Of a stretch of 64,000 nucleotides of DNA, positions 36,106-46,836 are shown piece by piece. The position numbers were made by a program, and so were the translations under genes. Source of the stretch: Petunia secreta (Eukaryota; Streptophyta; Magnoliopsida; Solanales; Solanaceae). Where the stretch lies: positions 9,858,001 to 9,922,000 of the forward strand of contig JARKIP010000011.1 of the NCBI GenBank assembly GCA_029990175.1. The letters are read 5' to 3'. Each line of letters begins with the position of its first letter. The first letter of the stretch is position 1. A model generated the notes under the pieces. The model saw nothing but the letters and a program-made list of their open reading frames with translations, was not told the DNA's origin and did no database searches.

Positions 36106-37605
36106 ATCATCATTTGTCACTCTAACAAGTATAATTGGTCATTTATAGTGATAATGATCATCACTTGTCACTATTACAAGTATAGTGGGTCATTTCTTAT
36201 GACAATGATCATCATTTGTCACTCTAACAAGCATAATTTTTCATTTCTAGTGATAATGATCATCAATTCTCACGCTAACTACTCTAAGTGGTCTTTTTTT
36301 GTGAAATTTGATGAATTTATCACTCTTAAAAGTATAATTGGTCACTTATAGTGATATAATTATCATAATTTGTCACTCTAACTACTCAAATTGGGAAACA
36401 ATATGATGAAGATAGAAACAATTGAAGACCGCGCTCGGAACGACGCGTTGAATGTGACAAACATCTATTAGATGTTCGAAACAAGACTATATGTATGGAT
36501 CATAATTTGTCACTCTAACAAGTATAATTGGTCATTTATAGTCATAATGATCATCTCTTGTCACTCTTACATGTATAAGTGGCCATTTCTAGGTAAAATG
36601 ATCATCACTTGTCACTCATACAAGCATAGTGGGTCATTTCTAGTCATCATCACTTGTCACCCTTACAAGTATAATTGGTCATTTCTAGTGATAATGATCA
36701 TCATTTCTCACTCTAACAAGTATAATTGGTCATTTATGGTCATAATGATCATCACTTGTCACTCTTACAAGCAGAGTGGATCATTTCTAGTCATTGTCAT
36801 CATAATTTGTCGCTCTAACAAGTATAATTGGTCATTTCTAGTAATAATGATCATCATTTCTCAGTCTAACTACTCTAAGTGCTTTTTTGTGATGAAAGTT
36901 GATGAATGTATCACTCTTACAAGTATAATTGGTCACTTATAGTGATATCATCATAATTTGTCACTCTAACTACTCAAATTGGGAAACAATACGATGAAGA
37001 TAGAAACAATTGAAGACCGTGCTCGGAACGACTCGTTAAATGTGACAAACATCAATTTGATGTTCGAAACAACATTATGATGGATGGATCATCATTTGTC
37101 ACTCTAACAAGTATAGTGGGTCATTTCTAGTGAAATTGATCATCACTTCTCACTCTAACTACTCTAATTGGAAAAAAAATATGATGAAGATAGCAACAAT
37201 AAAATAGCGCGCTCCGAACGACAGTAGAATGTGACGAACATCAATAGGTTCTTTGAAACAACCCTATGATTGTTGATCATCACTTGTCACTCTTACAAGT
37301 ATAATTGGTCATTTCTAGTGAAAAAATCATCACTTGTCATTCTTACAAGTATAATTGGTCATTACTACTGATAATTGTCATCATTTCTCACTCTAACAAC
37401 TATAATTGGTCTTTTGAAGCGAAAATGAGCATCATTTGTCACTTTTACAAGTATAGTGGGTCATTTCTAGTTATAATCATCATCATTTGTCGATATAACA
37501 AGTATAATTGGTGTTTTCTAGTTAAAATGAACATCATTTCTCACTCTAATCGAAAATTTTGGTCATGTATAGTGATAATAATATTCATTTATCCCTGAAA
37601 CATAT
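36106..37605 (+). repeat. 51-bp tandem repeat field with higher-order blocks
   Basis: About two dozen units of roughly 51 bp (core TCATCATTTGTCACTCTAAC, then AAGTATAATTGGTCATTTCT, then AGTGATAATGA). Four spacer blocks interrupt them at about 36010-36105, 36400-36490, 36990-37085 and 37180-37265. Each block carries GATGAAGATAG..AACAA, GC(G/T)CTC(C/G)GAACGAC and AATGTGAC(A/G)AACATCAA. As 51 is a multiple of three, the array reads open as a 17-residue periodic peptide (about 36472-36942 on the plus strand); I regard that as a by-product. Confidence 0.85.
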
Positions 37606-38337
37606 TGTCACATCCTATTTTTACCCGAATCGGTTAAAGTTCGAAATAGGGCTCGACTAATTGGGTAACTCACGGGTAAAGAGTTGGAGTCGCCACCTAA
37701 CATATTTTTTAACTAGGCGTATTAGGGCACCTATTTTGTTTCTAGATAATTTTATAATTAACTCCGAAACTTAGTCTACGAACCAGAAATCTAGGTAAGA
37801 GGTTCAAGTTAACTCGAGAGGAAGGGGTTAGGCACCTCTCAAGCTCCACCAAATGTGGTTACCGGCCGGACTTTATAATTGGGATTCTAAGCAATTAATT
37901 AAACTAACTAAGCAATAAAATATTTGGATATTAAACTATGATATACGACTTTAAAGACAATTAAGAAACATTAGTCTCATCTAATGACCAAGCTTTGTGC
38001 CTTGCAAAATAAACAAACAAGTTAGTAAAAATTGCAAACGAAATTAATAAAATGAAATCAAATAAAGTCAACTATTTTGGATATTTTGTCCTTTTCGAAA
38101 GTGCCGCCTTTTCGTAATACCGCCACGATGTACCTCGTAAAAATATGTAGAAATATGAATTAGTACGTCAAATAATAATTATAACAATAATAATAATACT
38201 AATAATTATTATTATTATAATAATGACAATGACGAAAGTAATGTAAGTAAAATGATTTTTCTTCTAGCGGTCTTTTTTCCTCATCTCTCATCCAATTTTA
38301 CCTCGCACAAAATATAGAGAAAATAAGATTAGTATTA

Positions 38338-38342
38338 ATAAA

Positions 38343-38382
<40 letters not shown>
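38338..38382. repeat. (TAA)n microsatellite in the solo LTR
   Basis: About fifteen TAA repeats, at the position corresponding to 2614-2693 in the other LTR. Confidence 0.9.
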
Positions 38383-40012
38383 GTGTAAAAATATTAAAAT
38401 AATAAGATAAAATAAAAGGGGAAAGAGATTTTGTAAAAGTATCGGCCCAGATATGTATGAATTGGGTGGAGGTTAGGGACGTCGGTATGGCTGCAAACAC
38501 ACCGGTCGGTCGTATTGCCATGCCAAGTACCGGTCCCACCACTCCATCACCGGTTCGTTTTGCAATCATGGCTTCGTACACGTCATCATAGCCTTTTGTT
38601 TTAGGGACGCATGAATGAGACTGTAGTATCCGTTCAAATAGGCCTCAAATAAATAATTATTTTTCTTGGCCATAATTGATATAGCATCCGTCAATTCGTT
38701 ATATGTCTGTCAATTCCTTGTGTAGCCTCAAATAAGAGATATTTTCATAGGCTGTGTTGCACAATATCTTTCCAAAATCAGTAACATCTCCAATAACTAG
38801 TCAAGTAATTTCATAGCTTTGACTGGGTCAACGATAAACTCAAAGAGCTGTGATATTTGTCGCCAACATTGAATTTTTCACTCAATTTCAAGGCCACGAT
38901 GGTGATTATTTCCCTCCACAATTTCCCAATATGCAACATCAACAAACAGATTAAGTGCAAATGAAACCAACAAAGATAACAAACATACATAGCCAAAGGA
39001 AAAACAAAACAGAGCAGTCAGCAAGACCGAGTCTCAGTCAAAATTGTCAATAAGAGACAGGTGACCGGAAGACAAAATTCTGGTGAGTGTCGATGATAAA
39101 ACAAGACCAAAATCAGACTCTCAGTCATCATCACAGCAGCAACGAAAGAGAGGAGCGACACCAATTTGCCTAACAGCGTCCCTGCCACTCCGATTCTCTG
39201 CTCTCCGATCAAAACCCCTGTTTCCGGTGAACAACAACAGCGGTGGTGCAGACGAGAGGGAGGGTGCGACTGCCAACGATTTTTGTTTTCAAATAACACC
39301 GCGGCGTTGCCGCTACGCCAGTGGTGGTGCCAACACCCCTGTATATGCCCGTCAATCTCTCATACTCCGATCCCTTTTGCTTCGATTTGTTTTCCACCGG
39401 TAATCCCACCACTACCATGATGTCAACATCCCTCTACTTGTTTCGATTGATGGTTTCTACCACCATTGGTGGCGATGGTGTTCCCACCACTGCCTTGGAT
39501 CCCCTCCTTAATTTCCCCTTCTTTTCTCGATGTTCCCTATCTATTTTTATGTGATGGTGGGTATTTTGTAGGCGTGGAGAATGAGATATATCGGTGTGGG
39601 GTGGTGTGTGTTATGATACAATCAAGAGAGAAAAGGGTGTTGATTTGTGTATGTATGCTCGATGTATTCTGTATATGTTTCTGTTGGTGGAATTCAGAGA
39701 GGGGGAGGAGAGGGGTATTGGTGATATTGTATCGTGTGTATGCGTGCACTGTGTGGGGAAGATTTTGTGGGGAAGAAAAGAGAGAAGGTGGGGTAGGCTT
39801 GGATTTTGGGTACTGATTGTTTTTTCGTGTATACCGTGTATTGTCTATTGCTGATGGATGGATAATTGATAATGATAGTGTATATAGAATTAGGAAAAGT
39901 GGTTGTTGGGTAGTTAGAGAGATTAGGGGGACTGAAAATAATTATAGGGATTAGGGAGGAGATTGAGGGATTTTGAATTGTTTCCAAAACGGGAAAGGTA
40001 GGAGAGTGATTT

Positions 40013-40029
40013 GGGGGGGGGGGGGGGGG
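40013..40029 (+). repeat. G17 homopolymer
   Basis: Seventeen consecutive G in the solo LTR. It is absent from the related LTR at 2073-4902, so it expanded after divergence. Confidence 0.9.
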
Positions 40030-40941
40030 AGATAAGATATGGGGGGATGAACTTGGACGGATTTAAATAAAGAAAACGAATGTAGACCACATTTTGTCTA
40101 GATTCAAGTAGAAATAAGAATCTTGAAATTAGGAAGAAAATGATTTAATGTAGGAAAATGTATGTGGTTAAGTAACTAGTTTAGATTTGATATGAAATGA
40201 TTATAGGAATTTAAGAATGACTTAATTTGAAAATAAAGTGGGAAGATAATGAAATTTTAAATACAACTGTGAACGTATCTAGACGAACATTTGTCTAGGT
40301 TCAAGACAAAGGAGGATTGAAAAATAATGGAAAAAGAAATATTTTGGAATAAAATAATTATATGAATATTCAAGAGAATTTGAATTAAATGATTGGAAGA
40401 AATCACAATTGATTTCTAACAGAATGGATGTACCTGGACAAACTCTTGTCCAAATTCGTAGGAATTTTTAACAAAAGGAGAAGGAAATAAGTAAATAGAA
40501 AAATAGACATTTTCTTTTAAATTGGCCAATATTCAACTTAAAAGTATAAATAAAGATATAGATATACATATTTTATAAAATGCACAAATAATTATTAAAT
40601 AAACTCAAATAAAATTATTTAAATATAGATAATCACAGATAATTATTAATTTGCACAAATAATCACAAATTGATATAAATTTGATATGTAGCCTAAATGA
40701 TGCAATTATGTGATATATTATGAATGTATTAAATTGCGCAAATATTTACAGTTTGATAAATAGCCTAAATGATGTAAATTTGCGTAATATAGCCATACTT
40801 AAGCATATAATATATAAATATAGGATAACACAAGTAAATGCATGATTTCTAATGCACATTTTGCACAAATAGTCATATTGCACCCTTAAGTTAAATTATA
40901 GCCAATTTTAGAAAAAAGAGGGACAAAATTGGGTGTCAACA

Positions 40942-41229
40942 CATGCTAGTGCCGTTCCAAACATAGAGTTTAGTATTGGAACACATTGTTTATGTTCCGA
41001 ACTAACTGTAAGATTTTATTAACTTTTCCAGAAATGGAGGATTATAACAAGATGTCGTTTGGAACATCATATTGTAATATCCTAAATGACAGTTGATGTG
41101 TTGCGAACTATAAGCAAATATGATGGTTTGGAGACAATTTAACAACACTAATTAAATACCTTCATAATAATACTAATGGAACAAAGATAACAATAGCATC
41201 TTGATAAACAGTACAACTACTTAAACAAT
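40942..41229. other. Spacer with palindrome copies and a shared 3' module
   Basis: It has degenerate palindromes (GTGCCGTTCCAAACAT, TTATGTTCCGAACTAA, GTCGTTTGGAACATC). The stretch 41064-41123 is repeated almost unchanged at 42240-42298; each copy lies downstream of a minus-strand gene. Confidence 0.6.
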
Positions 41230-41770
41230 TAATATATAATAGCATCTTCGTTATTATTTTTGCCAGCAACACCTCCACTGAAGTGATTTTCCAAAAGCCT
41301 CTAAATCTGGTCTAACTGCAATTACATATGTTCAAGCTTTTTCTCTAGTGTTTGAATGGCCCTCTCACTATTATCTGCAACCTCCTTAATGTCAACAACT
41401 TCAAAGTGCACGTCTAGCAGTTTAGCAGGAACCGACTTGTTTGGAGGGTGTCGGACTCGGTGGTACTTATTCCATGGATAGTTCAATGCATCATTGGCCA
41501 TCTGCATGCAAGTTGTTTAAAAAAAAAAGAATCAAAGTGGAGTTATGTTAAAGGAAATACAAACATATTAGATTTTGAAATTATTTTAGGAAAAAAAAAA
41601 TATATATATATATATATATACACGCGCACACACACGCACACACACATATACACATAAAACCACCAAAAATACTTAGAAAATATGGAAAAATTGAGTACCT
41701 CAACTTGTTCTTCGTTGATGTAGAAAATAAAGGTAATATTTTGTAAATGCTACGACTATGAATTGTGAAT
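41230..41770 (-). pseudogene. Small transposon-associated gene, one stop in frame
   Basis: On the minus strand, a TATA box (TATAAATATCCCCC, about 41785-41798) precedes an untranslated exon ending ...GTTGAG|GTACTC near 41698. An intron carrying a TA/CA microsatellite follows, with acceptor TTGCATGCAG near 41505. The coding exon starts MANDALNYPWNKYHRVRHPP and runs through VHFEVVDIKEVADNSERAIQ and LEKKLEHM to an in-frame TAG near 41322, then LQLDQI, another stop, and LLENHFSGGVAGKNNNEDA. The Leu/Glu spacing suggests a coiled coil. Family not recognised. Its position and promoter module tie it to the large composite element. Confidence 0.5.
41600..41655. repeat. (TA)n(CA)n compound microsatellite
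   Basis: About ten TA repeats followed by a run of CA/CG repeats, inside the intron of the small minus-strand gene. Confidence 0.9.
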
Positions 41771-41879
41771 TTAGTTTATCAAGGGGGATATTTATAGATG
41801 GTTTGTAGTGCTTTTCATTTGTAGTGCCTTTTCAGTAGCCGAAGCAAATGAAGGGACGCATATTTACAAGTGTGAATGT

Positions 41880-42050
41880 GTTTTGACGTGACTGTTGCAA
41901 CAACTTGTATTTTAGCTGTTTGGTGTTTTGGTATTTGAGCAACTGTTCATTGTAGCCGTTTATGTCTTTCAAATTTTGAATGGCTTGTTTGGAACGTCTC
42001 GTATACAAGTATAATATAATATCCTTGACAAGATGTTCCGAACATCTTCT
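41880..42050 (-). promoter_or_regulatory. Shared upstream module, copy 3
   Basis: Contains TGTTTGGTGTTTTGGTATTTG, TGTAGCCGTTTATGT, GTTTGGAACGTC, ACAAGTATAATATAATATCC and TTGACAAGATGTTCCGAAC, in the same order as the modules at 29440 and 35104. It lies about 90 bp beyond the TATA box of the small gene ending at 41230. Confidence 0.65.
42032..42046. promoter_or_regulatory. Perfect palindrome GATGTTC-C-GAACATC
   Basis: Exact copy at the end of shared upstream module 3, in the same relative place as the one at 29596-29610. Confidence 0.6.
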
Positions 42051-42288
42051 CGAAGGTAGTACTTGGTAAATGCTACGACTATAAATTATGAACGAATATT
42101 AAGATTTTCTTGTATTATAGTACCTTTACCGATGTTCCGAATGAACAAGATTATCACAGGCTCCCTCATGCTTGCACATGGAAAGAGAAGGACCTCACAC
42201 GCATTCACATGGACTTCACATGCCTTGACATCGTTCGGAACATCAATTTGTAATATCCTAAACAACAGTTGATGTGTTGCGAACAATA

Positions 42289-42400
42289 AGCAAATATGTG
42301 CACAACATAAGTTAAAAATGCAGTAAAGCAAATATGTGCACAACATAAATTAAAACTGTAGTAAAACAAATGTGTACACAATATAAATTATACAAGTAGG
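42289..42400. repeat. 38-bp tandem repeat, three units
   Basis: Units start at 42289, 42327 and 42365 (AGCAAATATGTGCACAACAT, then AAATTAAAAC...GTAA). They sit about 90 bp beyond the 3' end of the transposase pseudogene. Confidence 0.85.
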
Positions 42401-42488
42401 ACGAAAAGTTGCAATTCAAATAGAAATCCAAATAAACGAAATTGTTCAAACATTATAACGAGGATGATGCTTCATCCAATTCACAAAT

Positions 42489-44596
42489 TCAATTTGTAGG
42501 CTGACTTGTAACTTCAGTTCCACTGCGACCAATGGGGCATGTAGTTTTTTTGTGACCATATCTCTTGCAGTTGCCACATTTATTTTTCCTCTTTGGAAGA
42601 CGTTCCCCAATAGATCGAATCCGGTTAACCCTTATACTTTCACGGTTGTTCGGCTTTGGGGGCGGAGGCACTGGATAAAGTATCTCTTCAGCAGGGACGA
42701 CCCATAATACTTCATGAGGTACTGCATTGACAGGCTCTGCATAGGCAAGGATGTATGCTTATGTTGTGTAATATCCAGAAGTATATTTATACACTCTACT
42801 TCCATATTCATCGCCATGCAACCCCCTAATTGCTGCCATATCATGTACACAAGGTAACTCATCAAGATCAAAATCCCTACACGTACATGTCCTCTTGTAT
42901 AGATCAACTTCTGCCTCAAACCCTGGACTAATGATTTCGAAACCATAAGTTCCCTTGTGTTGACAACTAGCTTATCTCCCACTTCTTTATTCTTCCTTAT
43001 TTTTATTTCAATGTCTGGGACACATAAATTTGGGTGGTTGATTAATTTCATAGCCCTAGTTTGGAATTTTTCTGCAAAGTTCCTACCTATATCTTTCAAG
43101 AGGGCAGCAATGCGGTATTCTCTTTGCTCCTTCAGCATGGAATTAATGGACTCAACTATGTTTGATGTCATAACTTTAAACCTATTAAAAAGAATAAATA
43201 GTATAATAATCCAAAGATGTTCCTAACATAAAGCACAAGTGCAGATATAGGAATAAGAAGTGCGGAACATTCATAATGTTCCTAACATAAAGCACAAGTT
43301 CAGAACGACAAGAAAAAGTGCGGAACATCTGCAAAAAGTAAATGTGCCTACAAATGTTCTGCACATCAATGATATGTTCGGAATGCCTCGTGAGACGTTC
43401 GGAACAGGCCGAAAGCATGACAATAATATGAGACCTTGTTATTATAGTTTACTTGTTTCCTGAGAAATATAATCTGCTCCATCTATGATAGCCACCAACA
43501 TTTTCAAGATAATCCGCTACCCTCCAATCAATAGTCCTGATCTCATTCATAGCATCAGTGAACTCCTCTACCCTGTATGCCTTTGCTGCAGTGTAGTATT
43601 TATGAAGACTGATTCCAAACTGAAACTTTGTTCGGATGTTTTCACCAAGGTTCCACATGCAAATTCTATATTGTGCAGAAGGAAACACTTGGGCGACCAT
43701 CTTCGAGATGCTCGGATGTCTATCCGAAACAATGCACAACTCTTCACTATCTGAAACTATGTTTCATAATTGTTCAAAAAAGTACTCATATGAGGCGTCA
43801 CACTCTTTGTCTACAACACAAAAAGCAACAGGGAATACATGACTCATTGCATCCTGAGCAACAGCAAACATCAACACCCCTCTTTACTCGCCAGACAAAT
43901 GTGTACCATCAACAGCTAGGACTTTTCCCACGTAAGTTAATCCCCTGATCCACGCTCCATAAGAGAGAAAAAATATAAGAATTTCCTTGTGCTGGAAAGC
44001 CTCAAATCTGTCTTGGTTCCTGGATTCTTACTCCTAACCATATAAGCATAAACATCAAGAATTTAAATACCTTTCTCATGTGTTCCCCGTGTCAAAGCCT
44101 TTACAAATTGACAGCCTCTAAGACACTTCCAGTAGCTAATCTTACAACCCAAATCGGTGTTAAGGGACTCCTTGACAGCTTTTGTGGTTGGACCTTTTTC
44201 CATTAAATATTTACCTTTCATGGACACACCAATTATCTGGGCAGAGGCGTGTGAATTATGACTGAAATGATGGTGGACACCGCATGTGTGCAAGTTGTTG
44301 TAAACATTAATGTAGAACCTATCATTACTTTTATACCTCATTGCCCTTATCCACCATTTTTATTTCACATCTAAACATCTAGCATTAAAAATCTTTTGCA
44401 GTATTCTTCAATGCTTTGTCATTAAACAATGTTTAACTGCTGCAATCTTCAATTTGGTGACCAGTTCTTTCTTATTGGCGAAAGTCATACCTTTTTCAAA
44501 ACCTGTGCCATCGACGAAGTGAAATATCGCTTGCTGCTTTGTGTTGGAAACACAGGGGGTATACATGGTAGGATTTTCTTCTACATATTTTTCTTC

Positions 44597-44628
<32 letters not shown>

Positions 44629-45119
44629 CTTCTTCTCCATTCTTCTTCTTCTTCTTCTTCTTCATCTATATCTACGCCTCCTATGTCTTCTTATACCCCT
44701 CCTCCTTTTTATTCTTCTACTTCTTCATGTATGTCATCCAATCGCTGCCTAAAATAATGCCCTCCCCTATTTGGCATTTCTTGGTCATTACAACCAACAC
44801 ATTCCTCCGTCATAGAAACCACAATTACCCTTACAGTGGGTCTAGCACCATTACGATCAACATCATTTCCTATTGTAATTGGAGGAGTCTTTTGATTTGC
44901 GGCAACATTCAACATTTAAGTAATGCAAATGTCCATCGGATTGTCTCTTATCCCCCAACTTACGATGATTTTGTTAAGTAGAACATCATACGTAACATCT
45001 CTGAGCACAAAAATGGGTCTTGACTCTTTAACCTTCGGAATCCAAGCATAACATTTAGAACGCTCCACTCATTTCACCTTGATAATTAACTCCTAATATA
45101 ACCTCACCCATCGATGGTC
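42489..45119 (-). pseudogene. Mutator-like (MURA-type) transposase, broken
   Basis: On the minus strand, after acceptor TTTATTGCAG (about 45120), an N-terminal region (CYAWIPKVKESRPIFVLRDV) leads to a Glu-rich GAA-repeat linker (44591-44664). Next come the MuDR N-terminal domain (FEKGMTFANKKELVTKLKIA; HTCGVHHHFSHNSHASAQ), the MULE catalytic domain (GKVLAVDGTHLSGE, FAVAQDA, FPVAFCVVDKE, IVSDRHPSISK), VMTSNIVESINSML, a SWIM finger (CTCRDFDLDELPCVH near 42850-42895) and a CCHC knuckle (CGNCKRYGHKKTTC, 42578-42537). An intron at 43183-43452 splices in phase (SGNK to FKVMTSN). Stops at 43884-43886 (Tyr site) and 43764-43766 (Trp site), more near 44350-44410, and frame breaks make it non-functional. 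It would have catalysed cut-and-paste transposition in the nucleus. Confidence 0.88.
44591..44664. repeat. (CTT)n microsatellite in the transposase gene
   Basis: Two CTT/GAA runs separated by CCA. On the minus strand they encode the poly-Glu and poly-Lys linker of the transposase. Confidence 0.9.
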
Positions 45120-45184
45120 ACCTGCAATAAATTGGAATGACCAACTATTAGTATTACTATCAAGTTGATAATATTTATACAGTA

Positions 45185-45370
45185 TGTTCCAAACCTCAAT
45201 GTTGCTCGTTTGGAACATCGTATAATGACGTTCTGAACATCACGTTACAGTTTTTCATTGCTTAATGCAAGATGTTCCAAACCTTAATGTTGCTCGTTTG
45301 GAACATCGTATACTGACGTTCTGAACATCACGGTACATTTTTTCATTACTTAATGCAAGATGTTCCGAAC
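45185..45370. repeat. 88-bp tandem repeat containing palindrome copies
   Basis: Units start at 45185, 45273 and 45361 (third partial). Each reads TGTTCCAAACC(T)...GCTCGTTTGGAACATCGTAT, then GACGTTCTGAACATCACG and TTTTTCATT..TTAATGCAAGA, with three palindrome-like half sites. The array lies in the putative 5' intron of the transposase gene. Confidence 0.85.
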
Positions 45371-46332
45371 TGTTAACAGAACGCTCAAACATCCTAGCAG
45401 GATGTTCCAAACATTATCTGTGAAAAATCCAATAAATACATACGCCGTATAAAATGCTAGCCATATGTTTGGAATTACAGTTACGACCATAGGAACGTAA
45501 AAAATGATGTTTGGAATTTCAGGCAGAATGTTCGGAGGAACTGAATCCGTAACAACCTCGAATAAACAAAAAACAGCTAAAAACATGTTCTAAAGTTAGT
45601 ACACTTACATGAGATGACTGAATTGATATGATTAAAATTAGAGGAACAAGATTTTTCCTTTAATGGATAAGCCAGCTTTGGAAAATTTAACGAAATGCTG
45701 TATAACCCTAATGTTGGTGGTCTCAGCTTGTATTACCTAAAACTGGAGAGGATATTCAGTAAATAATATGGAGGACGAGATTATTTCGATTTAGGAAAAG
45801 AAGCTCAGCAGCTATGGCAGAATTTTGAGCGGGAATGGAATGGGGAAAAATGGAGGGAAAACGGGGGAGAGGAGAGAGGGAAGAGGCAGGTGAAGCGGGT
45901 AGATCTAGGTATAAGAATGTCCAAATTGGGCAAAAAACTAGCTTTTATACATGGACTATAGTGTAACATAAAAAATATTGGGGTGAGATAGTTAAGTAGT
46001 TAAAATATTTTAATACCATTTAGGATTAGAGAACCCTATACTATACAATTAAAACTTGTGCTTTTTTCCGTTCAAAAAAAAACTTGAAGGGGCCTGCCAT
46101 GCCAATCCCCCTGGTTACTCCCTCAAAAAAACCATGTATTGAGAATCAACCAGAAAATTAAAATCGTAAAATATTATTCTTGTAGAAATATTGAACTCTT
46201 TTTTAATATAAAATCTGAGTCGCAGAGGTACACTTTAAACAAAATTTCCGCATTTAGCTAGAAGACTATAAACACAACTGACATATTTAGATAAATATGG
46301 GGAATAACTAAAATAAAAATAATTGGTTGTAT
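45371..46332 (-). other. 5' side of the transposase gene and right border of the composite element
   Basis: No coding region. Palindrome copies continue to about 45590 (GATGTTCCAAACATT, ATGTTCGGAGGAAC) and then stop. From about 45840 to 45900 the minus strand is C/T-rich (CCTCTTCCCTCTCTCCTCTC), like a leader, mirroring the C/T-rich leader of the Ulp1 gene at 22790-22870. Beyond about 46080 nothing is recognised up to the gypsy LTR. Confidence 0.45.
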
Positions 46333-46836
46333 TGTGCGGGAAAAAATACGCCACCTATTGTTACGGGGATATGAGTCCAGCTGGCGAGACTAGACTTATT
46401 CTACGAGTCACCGGGCACTGAGGATATAGGCTTGCACCTAGAGCCAATGACCATTTAGGCGGTTTGGACACAGGGCGCAGGGCACATATCCCGCCGCCTA
46501 GGGTTTACAGTCTCCTAGTTGGGTTTAGTATACCACCACCTTGAGTTGTAGGTCCATGAGCTTATTAGTATTTGTATTGTACCGTGTTTAGGACTGGGTA
46601 TCACTACTATAAATACCCCTCCTTACATTGTATGGTGGACAACACACAATTTGCCATCGAAGTCAGCTACTCTCATGGAATAAAAATTAATTTGCTTTCT
46701 CTATTATTTTCTGCTTAATTACTTGTCTTTACTTTCATTGTATTTACTTAATTTTTCCATCGTAATTTACTATATTGCTTCTGACCTCATTCATAATTAA
46801 TTGTTTAACCTAGACGTACAAATTTAGGCATAAGAA
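46333..46836 (+). mobile_element. Tat-type gypsy LTR a
   Basis: About 504 bp, from TGTGCGGGAAAAAATACGCC to AATTTAGGCATAAGAA. It holds ACTATAAATACCCC (TATA box, about 46608). It is followed by a primer site TTTGGCGCCCACC (from 46838), so it is a 5' LTR. The 5 bp to its left are TGTAT; the 5 bp after LTR d are TGCAT. Confidence 0.85.

Larger units (their letters stand above)
37606..40941 (+). mobile_element. Solo LTR of the Ogre/Tat-like gypsy family
   Basis: 3,336 bp from TGTCACATCC to GGGTGTCAACA, homologous at both ends to the LTR at 2073-4902. No internal sequence, primer site or polypurine tract flanks it, so it is a solo LTR. Flanks CATAT and CATGC agree at three of five bases, a weak duplication. 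It contains a (TAA)n run near 38338-38382 and a G17 run at 40013-40029. Confidence 0.85.
22607..46332. mobile_element. Probable large Mutator-like composite element (decayed, multi-gene)
   Basis: This is an interpretation. Between a solo LTR on the left and a gypsy LTR on the right lie a DUF1985-Ulp1 gene, two paralogous small genes, a GRF-zinc-finger gene, a small broken gene and a MURA-type transposase. The introns and spacers all share the GATGTTC-N-GAACATC palindrome, which is missing from the exons and nearly missing from the later insertions at 29620-35101 and 37606-40941. Plant Mutator-like elements carrying Ulp1-like genes (Kaonashi type) are known. Terminal inverted repeats and a 9-bp duplication were not found by eye, so the ends are only bounds. 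Confidence 0.5.

Noticed and set aside
36472..36942. 156-residue protein of 17-residue repeats
   Set aside because: The open frame follows from the 51-bp repeat period. There is no conserved start and no domain, and the blocks between repeat groups break the frame.
36106..37605. CRISPR-like array
   Set aside because: The units are contiguous diverged tandem repeats with no unique spacers of constant length, no cas genes, and the context is a plant genome.
39018..39987. Overlapping frames on both strands in the solo LTR
   Set aside because: Many mutually overlapping frames without domains, in LTR sequence; they are chance open stretches.
44429..44981. Poly-Phe/poly-Ser proteins on the plus strand
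   Set aside because: They are antisense readings of the GAA/CTT repeat in the transposase gene.
22607..46332. Terminal inverted repeats of the composite element
   Set aside because: I compared about 200 bp at each presumed end by eye and saw no convincing match (only GGCAG and short T-rich or C/T-rich similarities), so no repeat is annotated.
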